Origin: Clostridiales bacterium
GTDB taxonomy: Bacteria; Bacillota; Clostridia; Oscillospirales; UBA644
DNA length: 64,000 nt
Reading direction: 5' to 3'
Assembly: GCA_003343705.1 (NCBI GenBank)
Contig: QAKR01000014.1
Span: 1 to 64,000 of the forward strand
Part shown: one piece after another, positions 15,659 to 24,660 of the stretch
Numbering within the stretch: position 1 is the first letter of the stretch
Layout: each line of letters begins with the position of its first letter
Program-made: the position numbers and the translations under genes
The notes under the pieces: model-generated
The model's database searches: none
Told to the model about the DNA's origin: nothing
Seen by the model: only the letters and a program-made list of their open reading frames with translations

Positions 15659-16726
15659 ATGAAAATTATTATTGCTCCTGACAGCTTTAAAGGGTCTATA
15701 GAAGCTACACAGATATGTGATTTGCTTGAAAAAAATATATTAAATAAAAAACCGAATGCTCATATAATAAAAATGCCTCTTGGCGACGGAGGAGAGGGAA
15801 CTGAAGATGCATTTTATACAGCTTACCCTAAATCATTTAAAAAAGAAGTAATTATAAAGGATTTATTCGGGCGAAAAAAAAGTGTACATTATATTATAAA
15901 TGGTGAAGAAGCTTATATTGAAACAGCTTTAGCGGTAGGCCTTGATAAAACACGACTTGATGTTATGCATTCTTCAAGTGAGGGTGTGGGGCAGATGATT
16001 TTGTCTGCACAAAAAAACGGTATAAAACGAATATATTTAGGCTTAGGCGGAAGCGGAACATGCGATGCAGGAACAGGTGCTTTGGCTGAAATGGGATTAC
16101 ACTTTTATGATGCTCAAAATAATACCCTTAAACCATGCGGTGAAAGCCTCGAAAGCATATATAAAATCTCAGGTGAAATAAAGAATCTTACGCAAATGTG
16201 CGAGTTTTTTGCTGTGGCAGATGTTCAGAACCCTCTTTACGGAGAAAACGGTGCGGCATATGTTTACGCACCTCAAAAAGGAGCAGACCAACAAGACGTT
16301 CAAGTCCTTGACAGAGGACTTCGGAATTTTGCAAAAGTTTCCGGTTATGATAATGTCGCAAACTCTTCCGGTTCCGGGGCAGCCGGCGGGCTCGGATTTT
16401 TTATTAAGGCATATTTAAATGCGAAAATAATCTCCGGTATAGATTTTGTGCTTGATTTGTATAAATATGATGAAATTGATGCAGATTTAATAATAACAGG
16501 TGAGGGATGCATTGACGAACAGACACTTTACGGGAAAACAGTAAGCGGGGTGTTGCGTCGCGCAAACGGCAGACGTGTTTTAGCAATATGCGGTAAAACG
16601 GGTATTGGTTGCAAAAATCTCGGCTGTGAAGTTGTTTCAATTAACCCACCTGATGAACCTCCTGAAATTTCTATGAAAAATGTAATAAAAAATCTATCTG
16701 ATTTTAACATAGATAAATATCTATAA
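15659..16726 (+). CDS. glxK: glycerate kinase
   Basis: This 355-aa enzyme phosphorylates glycerate (family type I, usually producing 2-phosphoglycerate). Signatures: N-terminal APDSFKGSIEATQI, PLGDGGEGTEDAF, the central LGLGGSGTCDAGTGALAEMG, SGSGAAGGLGFFIKAYL and ITGEGCIDEQTLYGKTVSGV. The ATG at 15659 follows TTAGGAGGATATCTG. An upstream extension of the frame runs through the terminator and is not coding. No tartronate or glyoxylate genes are nearby, so the source of glycerate is unclear. It is followed within 30 bp by the FemAB gene. Confidence 0.93.
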   Translation: MKIIIAPDSFKGSIEATQICDLLEKNILNKKPNAHIIKMPLGDGGEGTEDAFYTAYPKSFKKEVIIKDLFGRKKSVHYIINGEEAYIETALAVGLDKTRLDVMHSSSEGVGQMILSAQKNGIKRIYLGLGGSGTCDAGTGALAEMGLHFYDAQNNTLKPCGESLESIYKISGEIKNLTQMCEFFAVADVQNPLYGENGAAYVYAPQKGADQQDVQVLDRGLRNFAKVSGYDNVANSSGSGAAGGLGFFIKAYLNAKIISGIDFVLDLYKYDEIDADLIITGEGCIDEQTLYGKTVSGVLRRANGRRVLAICGKTGIGCKNLGCEVVSINPPDEPPEISMKNVIKNLSDFNIDKYL

Positions 16727-16757
16727 TATTTAAATTTGTAGTAAGAAGGTGCCATTG

Positions 16758-18014
16758 TTGTATAAATTCAAAGAGGTTTGCATTAAAGAGGCCGACACTT
16801 TTGCAAAAGAGAACGGAATATTTTTTCAAACGTCTAATTGGTCGGATTTCCGCAGTTGTTTTAAAACTGCATCTTTTTTAGGGTATAACGGCGATAAAGT
16901 CGTTTTAAGTTGTGTACTTTTTTTACTTCCTGTGTATTTAACACCATATAAAATCGGTTATATAACACGTGGATTTGTTTGTGATTATTCAGATAAAACT
17001 CTTATTTCGGAATTTACCGATTTTCTTAAAGATTATATGAAAAGAAAACATATAATTTATCTTATTTTTGATCCTCATTGTCAGCGTCGTGTAGATTTTA
17101 ACGATCCTGAAAATGATATAAACGAATTTTTTAAAAGCTTGGGTTATATAGAGAATAATATTTTATGTTTACAACCTAAAACAAATTACTTGCTTAAATT
17201 AAATAAAGACGAACAATGCAGCACTGAGGAAAAACGCCTTTGGAAAGGCTTTTCGCAAAGGCTTCAAAATGATATACAGATAAGTTACGACCGTGGTGTT
17301 TCACTTGAAAAATATCGTGGTGATAATAAAAAAGCTGTTGAAATATTTTATAATCTTTTAGTTGAGACTACTGCTAAAAAAGGCTTCGGACACCGGGATC
17401 TTGAATACTATCAAAAATTTGCTTCTTCACTTGCTGATTATGTTACAATCTATTTATATAAATATAATTCTGAGAGAGATATATTATATACTGAAAACAT
17501 TTTAAAAGATGTTGAAGAACAAATAAATCGATTTAATGAAGAAATTGCAAATCCAGAGACAACTGATAAAAAACGTGAAAGACTTTATCCGAAACTTAAA
17601 GAAGCTGAAAAGCAGAAAAAAGCAACAATAAAACGCCTTGAAATCGCAAAAAATCATACGGATGATCCGTATATATCGGCGTTTTTCTATATAAAGATGG
17701 GAAATAAAGCTTATAATTTCTATGGTGCAAATTCTGTATTTTTACGTGACCTTAAGCTAACCGCAAATTATTGGGATTTAATTAAAGATAGCCTTGACGG
17801 CAAGGTTGAAACGTTTAATATGGGCGGAACTTTAAAACTGACAACAGACGATATTAAAAAAGATCCTATGTATGAGCTTTACCAATATAAATGCCAATAT
17901 GGCGGTGAGTTTGTGGAAATGCCAGGCGAGTTTTTCTTGATTTCACGCCCCAAGCTGTTTGATTTATTCCATAATAAATTGCATTATTTCAGAAGGTTGA
18001 TATTTAGATTATGA
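16758..18014 (+). CDS. FemAB-family aminoacyltransferase for peptidoglycan bridges
   Basis: This 418-aa protein has the two GNAT-like subdomains of FemX/FemA proteins: SNWSDFRSCFKTASFLGYNG at the N-terminus and YGANSVFLRDLKLTANYWDL near the C-terminus, before a conserved MGGT. The charged coiled-coil insertion typical of the family is at residues about 235-290 (ILKDVEEQINRFNEEIANPE). These enzymes transfer amino acids from aminoacyl-tRNA to lipid-linked peptidoglycan precursors. The start is uncertain: the GTG at 16749 overlaps the SD AAGAAGG, so TTG at 16758 (8-bp spacing) or 16755 is more likely. It overlaps rsuA by 4 bp (ATGA). Confidence 0.85.
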   Translation: MYKFKEVCIKEADTFAKENGIFFQTSNWSDFRSCFKTASFLGYNGDKVVLSCVLFLLPVYLTPYKIGYITRGFVCDYSDKTLISEFTDFLKDYMKRKHIIYLIFDPHCQRRVDFNDPENDINEFFKSLGYIENNILCLQPKTNYLLKLNKDEQCSTEEKRLWKGFSQRLQNDIQISYDRGVSLEKYRGDNKKAVEIFYNLLVETTAKKGFGHRDLEYYQKFASSLADYVTIYLYKYNSERDILYTENILKDVEEQINRFNEEIANPETTDKKRERLYPKLKEAEKQKKATIKRLEIAKNHTDDPYISAFFYIKMGNKAYNFYGANSVFLRDLKLTANYWDLIKDSLDGKVETFNMGGTLKLTTDDIKKDPMYELYQYKCQYGGEFVEMPGEFFLISRPKLFDLFHNKLHYFRRLIFRL

Positions 18015-18712
18015 GGCTTGATTTTGCTTTATCTAATGCGGGCGTGGGAAGCCGCAGAGAGATAAAAATTTTAATATCCCGCGGGAAAATCAGTGTCAAC
18101 GGAAAAGAAGCAAGAAATCCTGCTCAAAATGTTGAACAAACAGATAATGTTTTTGTATTGGGAAAAAGAATTGATATACAAAGATATATTTATCTTATGA
18201 TGAATAAACCTGCCGGTTATGTATGTACTACGGCTGAAAATGAAAAAAACGTTTTTGAACTTGTACCGGAAGATTTTCGCCGAAAAGACCTGTTCTGCGT
18301 AGGTCGTCTGGACAAGGATACAACAGGACTTTTGCTTTTAACTAATGACGGAGATTTTTCGCATAATATAATTTCTCCTAAAAAATCTTGTGAAAAGACA
18401 TATCGAGTAACTCTTTTGCATCCCGTAACAGATGAAGACATTTATGCATTTGAAGAAGGTTTAACCCTCTCTAATGGAGAAAAAACTCTTCCTGCACGGC
18501 TTGAACGTACTAAAGATGAAAAAGTTGTTTTGGTGAGCCTTAGTGAAGGTAAATACCACCAAGTTAAGCGGATGTTCGGTGCGTGTCATAATCGAGTGAT
18601 GGAATTATGTCGTATTAAAATAGGTGATTTCATTTTACCTGATGATTTAGATTGCGGCATGTGCCAAAAATTACCAATAGAAAAAGGCGAAAGTATCGAA
18701 AAAAATTCATAA
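18011..18712 (+). CDS. rsuA: 16S rRNA pseudouridine synthase, RsuA family
   Basis: This 233-aa protein has an N-terminal S4 RNA-binding domain (residues 1-45, LDFALSNAGVGSRREIKILI). The catalytic domain carries the Asp-containing motif VGRLDKDTTGLLLLTNDGDF (97-116), the KTYRVTL strand and the GKYHQVKRMFGA motif. It probably converts a single 16S rRNA uridine (516 in E. coli numbering) to pseudouridine. The start ATG overlaps the femAB stop, so the genes are translationally coupled. The following gene has its own promoter. Confidence 0.9.
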   Translation: MRLDFALSNAGVGSRREIKILISRGKISVNGKEARNPAQNVEQTDNVFVLGKRIDIQRYIYLMMNKPAGYVCTTAENEKNVFELVPEDFRRKDLFCVGRLDKDTTGLLLLTNDGDFSHNIISPKKSCEKTYRVTLLHPVTDEDIYAFEEGLTLSNGEKTLPARLERTKDEKVVLVSLSEGKYHQVKRMFGACHNRVMELCRIKIGDFILPDDLDCGMCQKLPIEKGESIEKNS

Positions 18713-18719
18713 AAATCGG

Positions 18720-18748
18720 TTGATTTCTTTTGTTGAAAGAGCTATAAT
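18720..18748 (+). promoter_or_regulatory. sigma-A promoter of the Gfo/Idh/MocA gene
   Basis: TTGATT (18720-18725), a 17-bp spacer and TATAAT (18743-18748), 31 bp before the start codon. Confidence 0.75.
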
Positions 18749-18778
18749 AGAATGGATTATTAATTAAGGGTGATTTCA

Positions 18779-19837
18779 GTGGAAAAATGTAATATTGCAG
18801 TTGTAGGTTACGGCGGAATGGCCGCAGGATGGCACGTTCCTCATTTACTTGATATGCCGGATAAATTTAATTTATGTGGTGTTTATGATATTTTAGAAGA
18901 GAGACGTGAAGTAGCACGCAAGAATAATATTTTTGCATATGAGACTTTTGAAGATCTTCTTTCGGACAAACGTATAGAGCTTGCAATAATAGCTATTCCC
19001 AATGATCAACATAAACCTATCGCAAAAGCTTTAATGGAACATAAAATTAATGTTATATGTGAAAAACCCGTTACGATGTCTTCTGCGGATCTTGAAGAAA
19101 TGATAGCCTCCGCAAACGAGAACGGTGTTTTATTTACCGTACATCAAAACAGGCGTTGGGATGAAGATTATCTTATTATAAAAAAGCTTTATGACGAGAA
19201 TACTCTCGGAAAAATATTTAATATAGAAAGCCGTGTTCATGGTTCAAGAGGCATCCCCGGAGATTGGCGCAACACAAAAGTTGCCGGAGGCGGTATGGTT
19301 CTTGACTGGGGTATTCACCTTTACGATCAGATACTTATGATGACCGGTAATGATAAAGTCGTTTCAGTCTTTTCAGATCTTTCATTTGTTACAAACGAAG
19401 AAGTTGATGACGGATTTAAAACAATTCTTCATTTTGAAAGCGGCCTTACTGCACATATTGAAGTTGGTACCTCAAACTTTATAGAACTCCCACGTTGGTA
19501 TGTAATGGGTGAGAATGGCTCAGCTGTCATAACCGACTGGGCTTTAAACGGTAAAATCGTCAAGGTTACCGATTGGGAAAAACGCGAGCCTGTTCCTGTT
19601 GCAACTGCGGCAGGTCTTACCAAAACAATGGCTCCGAGAACTGATGAAACAATTGCAGAAGAACCTTTACCGAGAGTCCCCAGCGATATTAATGAATATT
19701 ACATAAATGTTGTAAAAGCAATAAGAGGCGAAGAGCCTGTTAATATTAAACACGACGAGCTCAGACGCTCTATGAAACTTATGGAAGCAGTGTTTGAATC
19801 TGCTGCAAAAAACGAGGTTATTCACACTGTAATTTAA
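18779..19837 (+). CDS. Gfo/Idh/MocA family NAD(P)-dependent oxidoreductase
   Basis: This 352-aa enzyme has an N-terminal Rossmann fold (NIAVVGYGGMAAGWHVPHLL), the conserved ICEKPVTMSSADLEEM with the catalytic-type EKP, and the substrate-domain motif GGGMVLDWGIHLYDQIL that supplies the active-site Asp and His. Family members oxidise sugars, inositols or related alcohols, or act on imines; the substrate cannot be called. The GTG at 18779 is preferred because AAGGGTGA lies 6-8 bp upstream. A GTG at 18770 sits inside that SD. A small membrane protein gene follows 9 bp later. Confidence 0.88.
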   Translation: MEKCNIAVVGYGGMAAGWHVPHLLDMPDKFNLCGVYDILEERREVARKNNIFAYETFEDLLSDKRIELAIIAIPNDQHKPIAKALMEHKINVICEKPVTMSSADLEEMIASANENGVLFTVHQNRRWDEDYLIIKKLYDENTLGKIFNIESRVHGSRGIPGDWRNTKVAGGGMVLDWGIHLYDQILMMTGNDKVVSVFSDLSFVTNEEVDDGFKTILHFESGLTAHIEVGTSNFIELPRWYVMGENGSAVITDWALNGKIVKVTDWEKREPVPVATAAGLTKTMAPRTDETIAEEPLPRVPSDINEYYINVVKAIRGEEPVNIKHDELRRSMKLMEAVFESAAKNEVIHTVI

Positions 19838-19846
19838 GGAGAAAAA

Positions 19847-20032
19847 ATGCTTACATTTCTCAACACCGTTGCCATTCTACCCCCTAATGACGGATGGAAA
19901 AATCTTTTATTTATAAGCTTGTTGGCTTTGTTTGTTGTGCTCGGCTGTGTGGCGGTTATTATACGCAACGAAAGATCCCTCCGACCCTATGAGCCTAAAA
20001 AACGAAAAGATAAAAAGAAATCCTCAAAATAA
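19847..20032 (+). CDS. small single-pass membrane protein, unknown
   Basis: This 61-aa protein has one strong transmembrane helix (residues 20-40, LLFISLLALFVVLGCVAVII) followed by a very basic tail (KKRKDKKKSSK). A good SD (AAGGAGA) lies 7 bp before the ATG, and it follows the oxidoreductase by 9 bp, so it is probably real and cotranscribed. The topology is likely N-out with the basic tail inside. I recognise no family. Confidence 0.6.
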   Translation: MLTFLNTVAILPPNDGWKNLLFISLLALFVVLGCVAVIIRNERSLRPYEPKKRKDKKKSSK

Positions 20033-20041
20033 ACAGTATAC

Positions 20042-20126
20042 GAAAGAGGCAAGGTGAGATCTGAAAAGTTAATACTTATAAAAGTATTTCCCCTTAAGCA
20101 TAATATGCAGTAGGGTAGATCGGATA
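20042..20126 (+). promoter_or_regulatory. structured leader before the aromatic operon, candidate regulatory RNA
   Basis: The stretch can fold as a three-way junction. P1 pairs GATCT (about 20057) with AGATC (about 20118). P2 is AATACTT/AAGTATT with loop ATAA. P3 pairs CCCTT..GCAT with ATGC..AGGG. It is followed directly by the terminator at 20127-20158 and then pheA, which is the layout of a transcription attenuator. It does not match the T-box, purine, TPP or SAM motifs I know. No Phe- or Tyr-rich leader peptide was seen. Confidence 0.35.
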
Positions 20127-20158
20127 AAAGCCTGCCGAAGTTGTTTTCGGCAGGCTTT
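20127..20158 (+). terminator. terminator or attenuator before pheA
   Basis: AAAGCCTGCCGAA and TTCGGCAGGCTTT form a 13-bp perfect stem followed by CTTGTTCATTT, 30 bp before the pheA start. It may end the upstream transcript or attenuate the aromatic operon. Confidence 0.7.
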
Positions 20159-20188
20159 CTTGTTCATTTATATAAAAAGGAGTTCACA

Positions 20189-21271
20189 ATGGATAGTTTA
20201 CAAAAGGCAAGAGAAAAAATAGATGCTGTCGATAAAGAAATGGCTTGCTTGTTTTGCAAGCGTATGGAAGCTGTTAAAGAGGTTGTGAATTTTAAAAAAG
20301 AAAATAATTTACCGGTAACTGATGTTTCTCGAGAAAAATCAGTTATAGAAAAAAACTGCGAATATATAGAAAATGACGATTACAAAGAATATTATCGTGA
20401 TTTTATATCTCACACAATGGCAATTTCACGTCAATTTCAGCAGTCTGTACTTAAAAAAGATGTTGTTGCATATCAGGGTGTGGAGGGTGCTTTCAGCCAT
20501 ATTGTTTTATGCAAAATGTTTCCTCACGCACAAGCACAGGCTCATGCAACATGGGAAGATGTCTTTAATGCTGTTGAAAACGGAAGTGCTGCTTACGGTA
20601 TTTTGCCATTTGAAAACAGCCAAGCAGGTGATGTTGCGGAAGTTTTAGATTTATGTTTTACACATAAATGTTATGTTCTTGATGTTGTGGATTTACCGGT
20701 TAGGCAAAATCTGCTTTGTATTGAAGGTGCAACGTTAAGTGATATAAAAGAAGTTTACAGTCATCCGCAAGCTATAAGCCAGTGTGCACGTTTTTTAAAA
20801 AGCCTGGGCATATCGGCTACTCCTATGGAAAATACAGCTGTTGCAGCAAAATATGTAGCGGAATCTTCTGATAAATGTAAAGCGGCTATTGCAAGTGAAC
20901 AAACCGCAAGGCTATATGGCCTTTCTGTCCTTGCTCCGGATATAAACACAAGTGTTAAAAACACCACAAGGTTTATTATAATAGGGTTAGAGCCTTCTGA
21001 AGGCGGAAGCAGATTTAGTTTACTCTTCACTGTTCCGCATGTCTCGGGAAGCCTGGCAAAGGTTATACAGGAAATAGCAGGAATGGGATATAATTTGGAA
21101 AGTATTAAAAGTCGCCCTATGCCTGATGCTCCTTTTGAATATTATTTTTATGTAGAGATAGTAGGAGACTTAACAGACCAAAAAACAAAAGAGCTTAAGC
21201 AAAATCTATCAAGAATTTGTAAAAGTATACGTGTTTTGGGGAGTTATGATAAAAAAACAGTAGAAGGATAG
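20189..21271 (+). CDS. pheA: bifunctional chorismate mutase / prephenate dehydratase (P-protein)
   Basis: This 360-aa protein converts chorismate to prephenate and then phenylpyruvate for phenylalanine. The AroQ-type chorismate mutase is at residues 1-85 (REKIDAVDKEMACLFCKRME). The prephenate dehydratase (95-275) has VAYQGVEGAFSH, YGILPFENSQAG and the conserved NTTRFIII. The C-terminal ACT domain (285-355) has the Phe-binding ESIKSRP variant of ESRP, so feedback inhibition by Phe is expected. The ATG at 20189 follows AAAAAGGAG by 7 bp; the frame upstream runs through the terminator. It is the first gene of the eight-gene aromatic operon. Confidence 0.94.
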   Translation: MDSLQKAREKIDAVDKEMACLFCKRMEAVKEVVNFKKENNLPVTDVSREKSVIEKNCEYIENDDYKEYYRDFISHTMAISRQFQQSVLKKDVVAYQGVEGAFSHIVLCKMFPHAQAQAHATWEDVFNAVENGSAAYGILPFENSQAGDVAEVLDLCFTHKCYVLDVVDLPVRQNLLCIEGATLSDIKEVYSHPQAISQCARFLKSLGISATPMENTAVAAKYVAESSDKCKAAIASEQTARLYGLSVLAPDINTSVKNTTRFIIIGLEPSEGGSRFSLLFTVPHVSGSLAKVIQEIAGMGYNLESIKSRPMPDAPFEYYFYVEIVGDLTDQKTKELKQNLSRICKSIRVLGSYDKKTVEG

Positions 21272-21296
21272 AATTTTCTGCGAAAGGATTTTATAT

Positions 21297-22307
21297 ATGA
21301 AATTAACAGTGAAACTGGCAGAACGCAGTTATGATGTTATTATCGAAGCCGGAGCACTTAACAAAATAAAAGAATTTGCAAACCTTAACCGTAAAGTTAT
21401 GGTTGTAAGTGATGACGGTGTTCCACCGGAGTATATAAAAACCGTTCTATCGCAAGCAGGCCAAGGGTTCAGTATTATTTTACCTCAAGGAGAAGTTTCA
21501 AAGAGCCTTCATGGTTATGAAAGAATATTACATGAGTTGTTAAATAATCGATTTACACGACACGACTGTGTTGTCGCTATAGGTGGCGGTGTTGTAGGCG
21601 ATCTTGCAGGATTTGCAGCCGCAAGTTATATGCGCGGAATAGATTTTATAAACTGTCCCACAACAACTTTATCACAAATTGATTCTTCTATAGGTGGTAA
21701 AGTCGCAATAAATTTTGAAAATACAAAAAATATTGTAGGTGCATTTTATCAGCCTAAGTGCGTAATTGCTGACACAAAAACGCTTAAAACTCTACCTCAT
21801 CGTCATTATATAAACGGCCTTGTAGAAGCTGTAAAAGCCGGGTTAATTGCAGATGGTAGGCTTTTTGAAATTTTTGAAAATGAAGATATTGATAAACATT
21901 TGGATATGATTATCTGCCGTAGTCTTGAAGTTAAAAAAAATATAGTAGAAAAAGACGAAAAAGAAACAAGCCTTCGTGCAATTCTTAATTTCGGACATAC
22001 AATAGGACATGCGATTGAAAGCCTGCACATGGATAAATGGTATCATGGTGAATGTGTTGCTTTGGGAATGATACCCATGATAGAAAATGATGAAATACGC
22101 AATCGTGTAAAATATGTTTTCAAACGCCTTGGGCTGAAAGATCAAATTACTGATAACCCAGATGAATTGTATGAAATTATGACTCACGATAAAAAAGCAG
22201 ATAAAGAGACGATAACAGTTGTTAAGGTTAGTACGATAGGAAATGCGGAGCTTATAAAAATAACTTATCCGCAGCTTAAAAAACTTGTAGAGGAGGCTTC
22301 GCAATGA
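21297..22307 (+). CDS. aroB: 3-dehydroquinate synthase
   Basis: This 336-aa NAD- and metal-dependent enzyme makes 3-dehydroquinate from DAHP, the second shikimate step. Conserved blocks: VAIGGGVVGDLAGFAAASYM (NAD-binding Gly-rich loop), PTTTLSQIDSSIGGKVAINF and the metal-binding LNFGHTIGHAIES and WYHGECVALGM histidines. SD GAAAGGA is 8 bp before the ATG. It lies 25 bp after pheA and overlaps aroC by 4 bp (ATGA). Confidence 0.96.
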   Translation: MKLTVKLAERSYDVIIEAGALNKIKEFANLNRKVMVVSDDGVPPEYIKTVLSQAGQGFSIILPQGEVSKSLHGYERILHELLNNRFTRHDCVVAIGGGVVGDLAGFAAASYMRGIDFINCPTTTLSQIDSSIGGKVAINFENTKNIVGAFYQPKCVIADTKTLKTLPHRHYINGLVEAVKAGLIADGRLFEIFENEDIDKHLDMIICRSLEVKKNIVEKDEKETSLRAILNFGHTIGHAIESLHMDKWYHGECVALGMIPMIENDEIRNRVKYVFKRLGLKDQITDNPDELYEIMTHDKKADKETITVVKVSTIGNAELIKITYPQLKKLVEEASQ

Positions 22308-23425
22308 GCAATACACTGGGAAAAGCCCTAACTTTAACACTTTTTGGTGAAAGCCACGGCGCGTCTGTCGGCTGTGTTGTGGACGGAATAGCCGCTGGGA
22401 TAAAGGTTGACGAAGCTTTTATAGCCTCTCAAATGGACAAGCGTCGTGCAAAGGGTTTAATTTCAACACAAAGACACGAGGGTGATATTGTTTTAATCCA
22501 AAGCGGGGTTGTTAACGGTTATACAACCGGAACACCTCTGTGCTTAATTATACAAAATACAAATACAAAAAGCGGAGATTACTCAAAAACTCAAGGACTT
22601 TTAAGACCCGGTCATGCTGATTTTACCGCACACATAAAATATAAAGGGTTTGAAGACGCACGAGGCGGCGGCCATTTCAGCGGACGTTTAACCGCACCTA
22701 TTGTGGCAGCTGCAAGCATTTTTGTAGATTTGTTTAAAAGTAAAAATGTACATATAGCAACACATTTGCTAAAATGTGCAGGAGTAGAAGACGCATCTTT
22801 TTCGGCAGAATTTGAAATTTTAGCAAAGCAGATTAATCAGCTTAATATAAGTGATTTTGCAGTTTTGGATACTGAAGCAGGCGAAGTAATGCAAGAAAAA
22901 ATTGAAAATGCCGCTAAAGAAGGCGATAGCGTAGGCGGAGTGCTTGAAACAATTATAACAGGCTTACCTGTGGGCCTAGGCGAGCCGTTTTTTAACAGTG
23001 TGGAAAGTGCTTTGGCACATGCCTTATTCAGCATCCCCGCAGTTAAAGGGGTGGAATTTGGCATAGGGTTCCGGTTTGCTGATAAAAAAGGCAGTGAAGC
23101 AAATGATTTCTTTATTACCGACGGTAAAAACATTTTTACTAAAACAAATAATAACGGGGGTATTAACGGAGGCATAACAAACGGTATGCCTATAATAGTC
23201 CGAACGGTTATAAAACCTACGCCCAGTATATATAAACAACAGCAAACCGTTAATATAGATACCATGACAAATGAAACCTTACAGCTGCACGGCCGGCATG
23301 ATCCTTGTATTTTACACCGTGCTCGTGTTGTTCAAGACAGCCTCTGTGCGCTTGTTTTGGCAGATCTTGCAACCCAGGTATATGGTGTAACGTGGCAGGA
23401 GGCAAAACCATGGATTACGGGCTGA
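22304..23425 (+). CDS. aroC: chorismate synthase
   Basis: This 373-aa FMN-dependent enzyme makes chorismate from EPSP, the last shared step. Signature regions: TLFGESHGASVGCVVDG at the N-terminus, the RRAKG...QRHEGD region, RPGHADFT and DARGGGHFSGRLTAP. It needs reduced FMN, and no flavin reductase gene is adjacent. It overlaps aroB by 4 bp and the aroEK start by 16 bp. Confidence 0.96.
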   Translation: MSNTLGKALTLTLFGESHGASVGCVVDGIAAGIKVDEAFIASQMDKRRAKGLISTQRHEGDIVLIQSGVVNGYTTGTPLCLIIQNTNTKSGDYSKTQGLLRPGHADFTAHIKYKGFEDARGGGHFSGRLTAPIVAAASIFVDLFKSKNVHIATHLLKCAGVEDASFSAEFEILAKQINQLNISDFAVLDTEAGEVMQEKIENAAKEGDSVGGVLETIITGLPVGLGEPFFNSVESALAHALFSIPAVKGVEFGIGFRFADKKGSEANDFFITDGKNIFTKTNNNGGINGGITNGMPIIVRTVIKPTPSIYKQQQTVNIDTMTNETLQLHGRHDPCILHRARVVQDSLCALVLADLATQVYGVTWQEAKPWITG

Positions 23426-24660
23426 TAGGTTCAAAACTCGGACATAGCTATTCAAAAATAATTCATGAGATGCTTTGCGATTATATATATGAGCTGAAAC
23501 CTCTTGCTACTAAAGAAGATTTTTCTGAATTTATACAAAAAAAATCATTTAAAGCAATTAATGTAACTATTCCGTATAAACAAGATGTCATACCTTATCT
23601 TGATGAAATAAGTGATAAGGCAAGAAGTATAGGTTCTGTTAACACTATTGTTAATCGTAACGGAAAGCTTTGCGGAGATAATACGGATTTTGACGGGTTT
23701 TTATATATGGTGAGGCGTACAGGCTATAATCTTACCGGAAAAAAGGCTTTAATACTGGGTACGGGCGGTACACAAAAGACTGTATATGCTGCTTTACAGA
23801 GTGCTGGAATTTCAAAAGTTGTGTGTGTTAGCCGTAACCCTTCGGCAGATGAAATAAGTTATGAAAATATAAAGAGCCAAGAAGATGTTCAGGTAATAGT
23901 AAATACTACACCTGTGGGTATGTATCCCGACTGCGGTATAAGCCCTGTTGATCTATCATCTTTTTCATCCCTTGAAGCTGTTTTTGATGTTGTGTATAAT
24001 CCATTTGAAACAAAGCTCCTTTTTGATGCAAAACAAAAAGGCTGTATAACATCAAACGGGCTTGCAATGCTTGTAGCTCAGGCAAAATATGCAGCTGAAA
24101 TTTTTATAAGTAAAAAAATAAAAGAAGAAAAAATCGAAGAGATTATAAAAAAGCTCTATAAAGATATTATAAATATAGTTTTAATCGGTATGCCGGGTTG
24201 TGGTAAAACAACTTTCGGTAAATATCTTGCAAATGAATTTAACAAGAATTTTGTGGATATTGATGAACAAATCGAAAAAGAAACAAACAAAACAATCCCT
24301 AAGATTTTTGCTGATGAGGGTGAAGTTGCTTTTAGGATAATAGAAAGCTTTTTAACAGCAAAAGTTTGTGCACAAAGTCGTCAGGTTATTGCAACAGGCG
24401 GTGGGGTTGTTACTCGTGAAGAAAACATCCTGCCTTTGAGACAGAACAGCCTTGTAATTTATTTAGAGCGAGATATAAATAACCTTCAAATAGGAGGAAA
24501 AAGGCCTTTGAGTAAGGATAGAGCAGCTCTTAAAAAAATGTACGAGCTTCGTGATCCTCTTTATAAAAAAGCAGCTCATTTTTCCATAAATGTTGATGGT
24601 GATTTAACTTCCGCGGAAGAGTGTCTAAAGGAGAAGATTTATGAAGTTTTTGATAGTTAA
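23410..24660 (+). CDS. aroEK: fused shikimate dehydrogenase - shikimate kinase
   Basis: This 416-aa protein joins two consecutive pathway enzymes. Residues 1-265 are AroE: GLIGSKLGHSYSK, the catalytic Lys in NVTIPYKQDV, GDNTDFDGF, and the NADP-binding ILGTGGTQKT. Residues 275-416 are AroK: Walker A GMPGCGKTTFG, shikimate-binding DIDEQIE, ATGGGVVTRE and the lid GGKRPLSKD. The linker is short and Lys/Glu-rich (KKIKEEKIEEIIKK). The ATG at 23410 follows AGGAGG by 7 bp; the longer open frame overlaps aroC and is not coding. The last 20 bp overlap aroQ. No separate aroE or aroK is present in the operon. Confidence 0.93.
   Translation: MDYGLIGSKLGHSYSKIIHEMLCDYIYELKPLATKEDFSEFIQKKSFKAINVTIPYKQDVIPYLDEISDKARSIGSVNTIVNRNGKLCGDNTDFDGFLYMVRRTGYNLTGKKALILGTGGTQKTVYAALQSAGISKVVCVSRNPSADEISYENIKSQEDVQVIVNTTPVGMYPDCGISPVDLSSFSSLEAVFDVVYNPFETKLLFDAKQKGCITSNGLAMLVAQAKYAAEIFISKKIKEEKIEEIIKKLYKDIINIVLIGMPGCGKTTFGKYLANEFNKNFVDIDEQIEKETNKTIPKIFADEGEVAFRIIESFLTAKVCAQSRQVIATGGGVVTREENILPLRQNSLVIYLERDINNLQIGGKRPLSKDRAALKKMYELRDPLYKKAAHFSINVDGDLTSAEECLKEKIYEVFDS

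Noticed and set aside
20042..20126. T-box or Phe leader peptide before pheA
   Set aside because: No T-box antiterminator core, no specifier loop layout, and no Phe-rich short frame.
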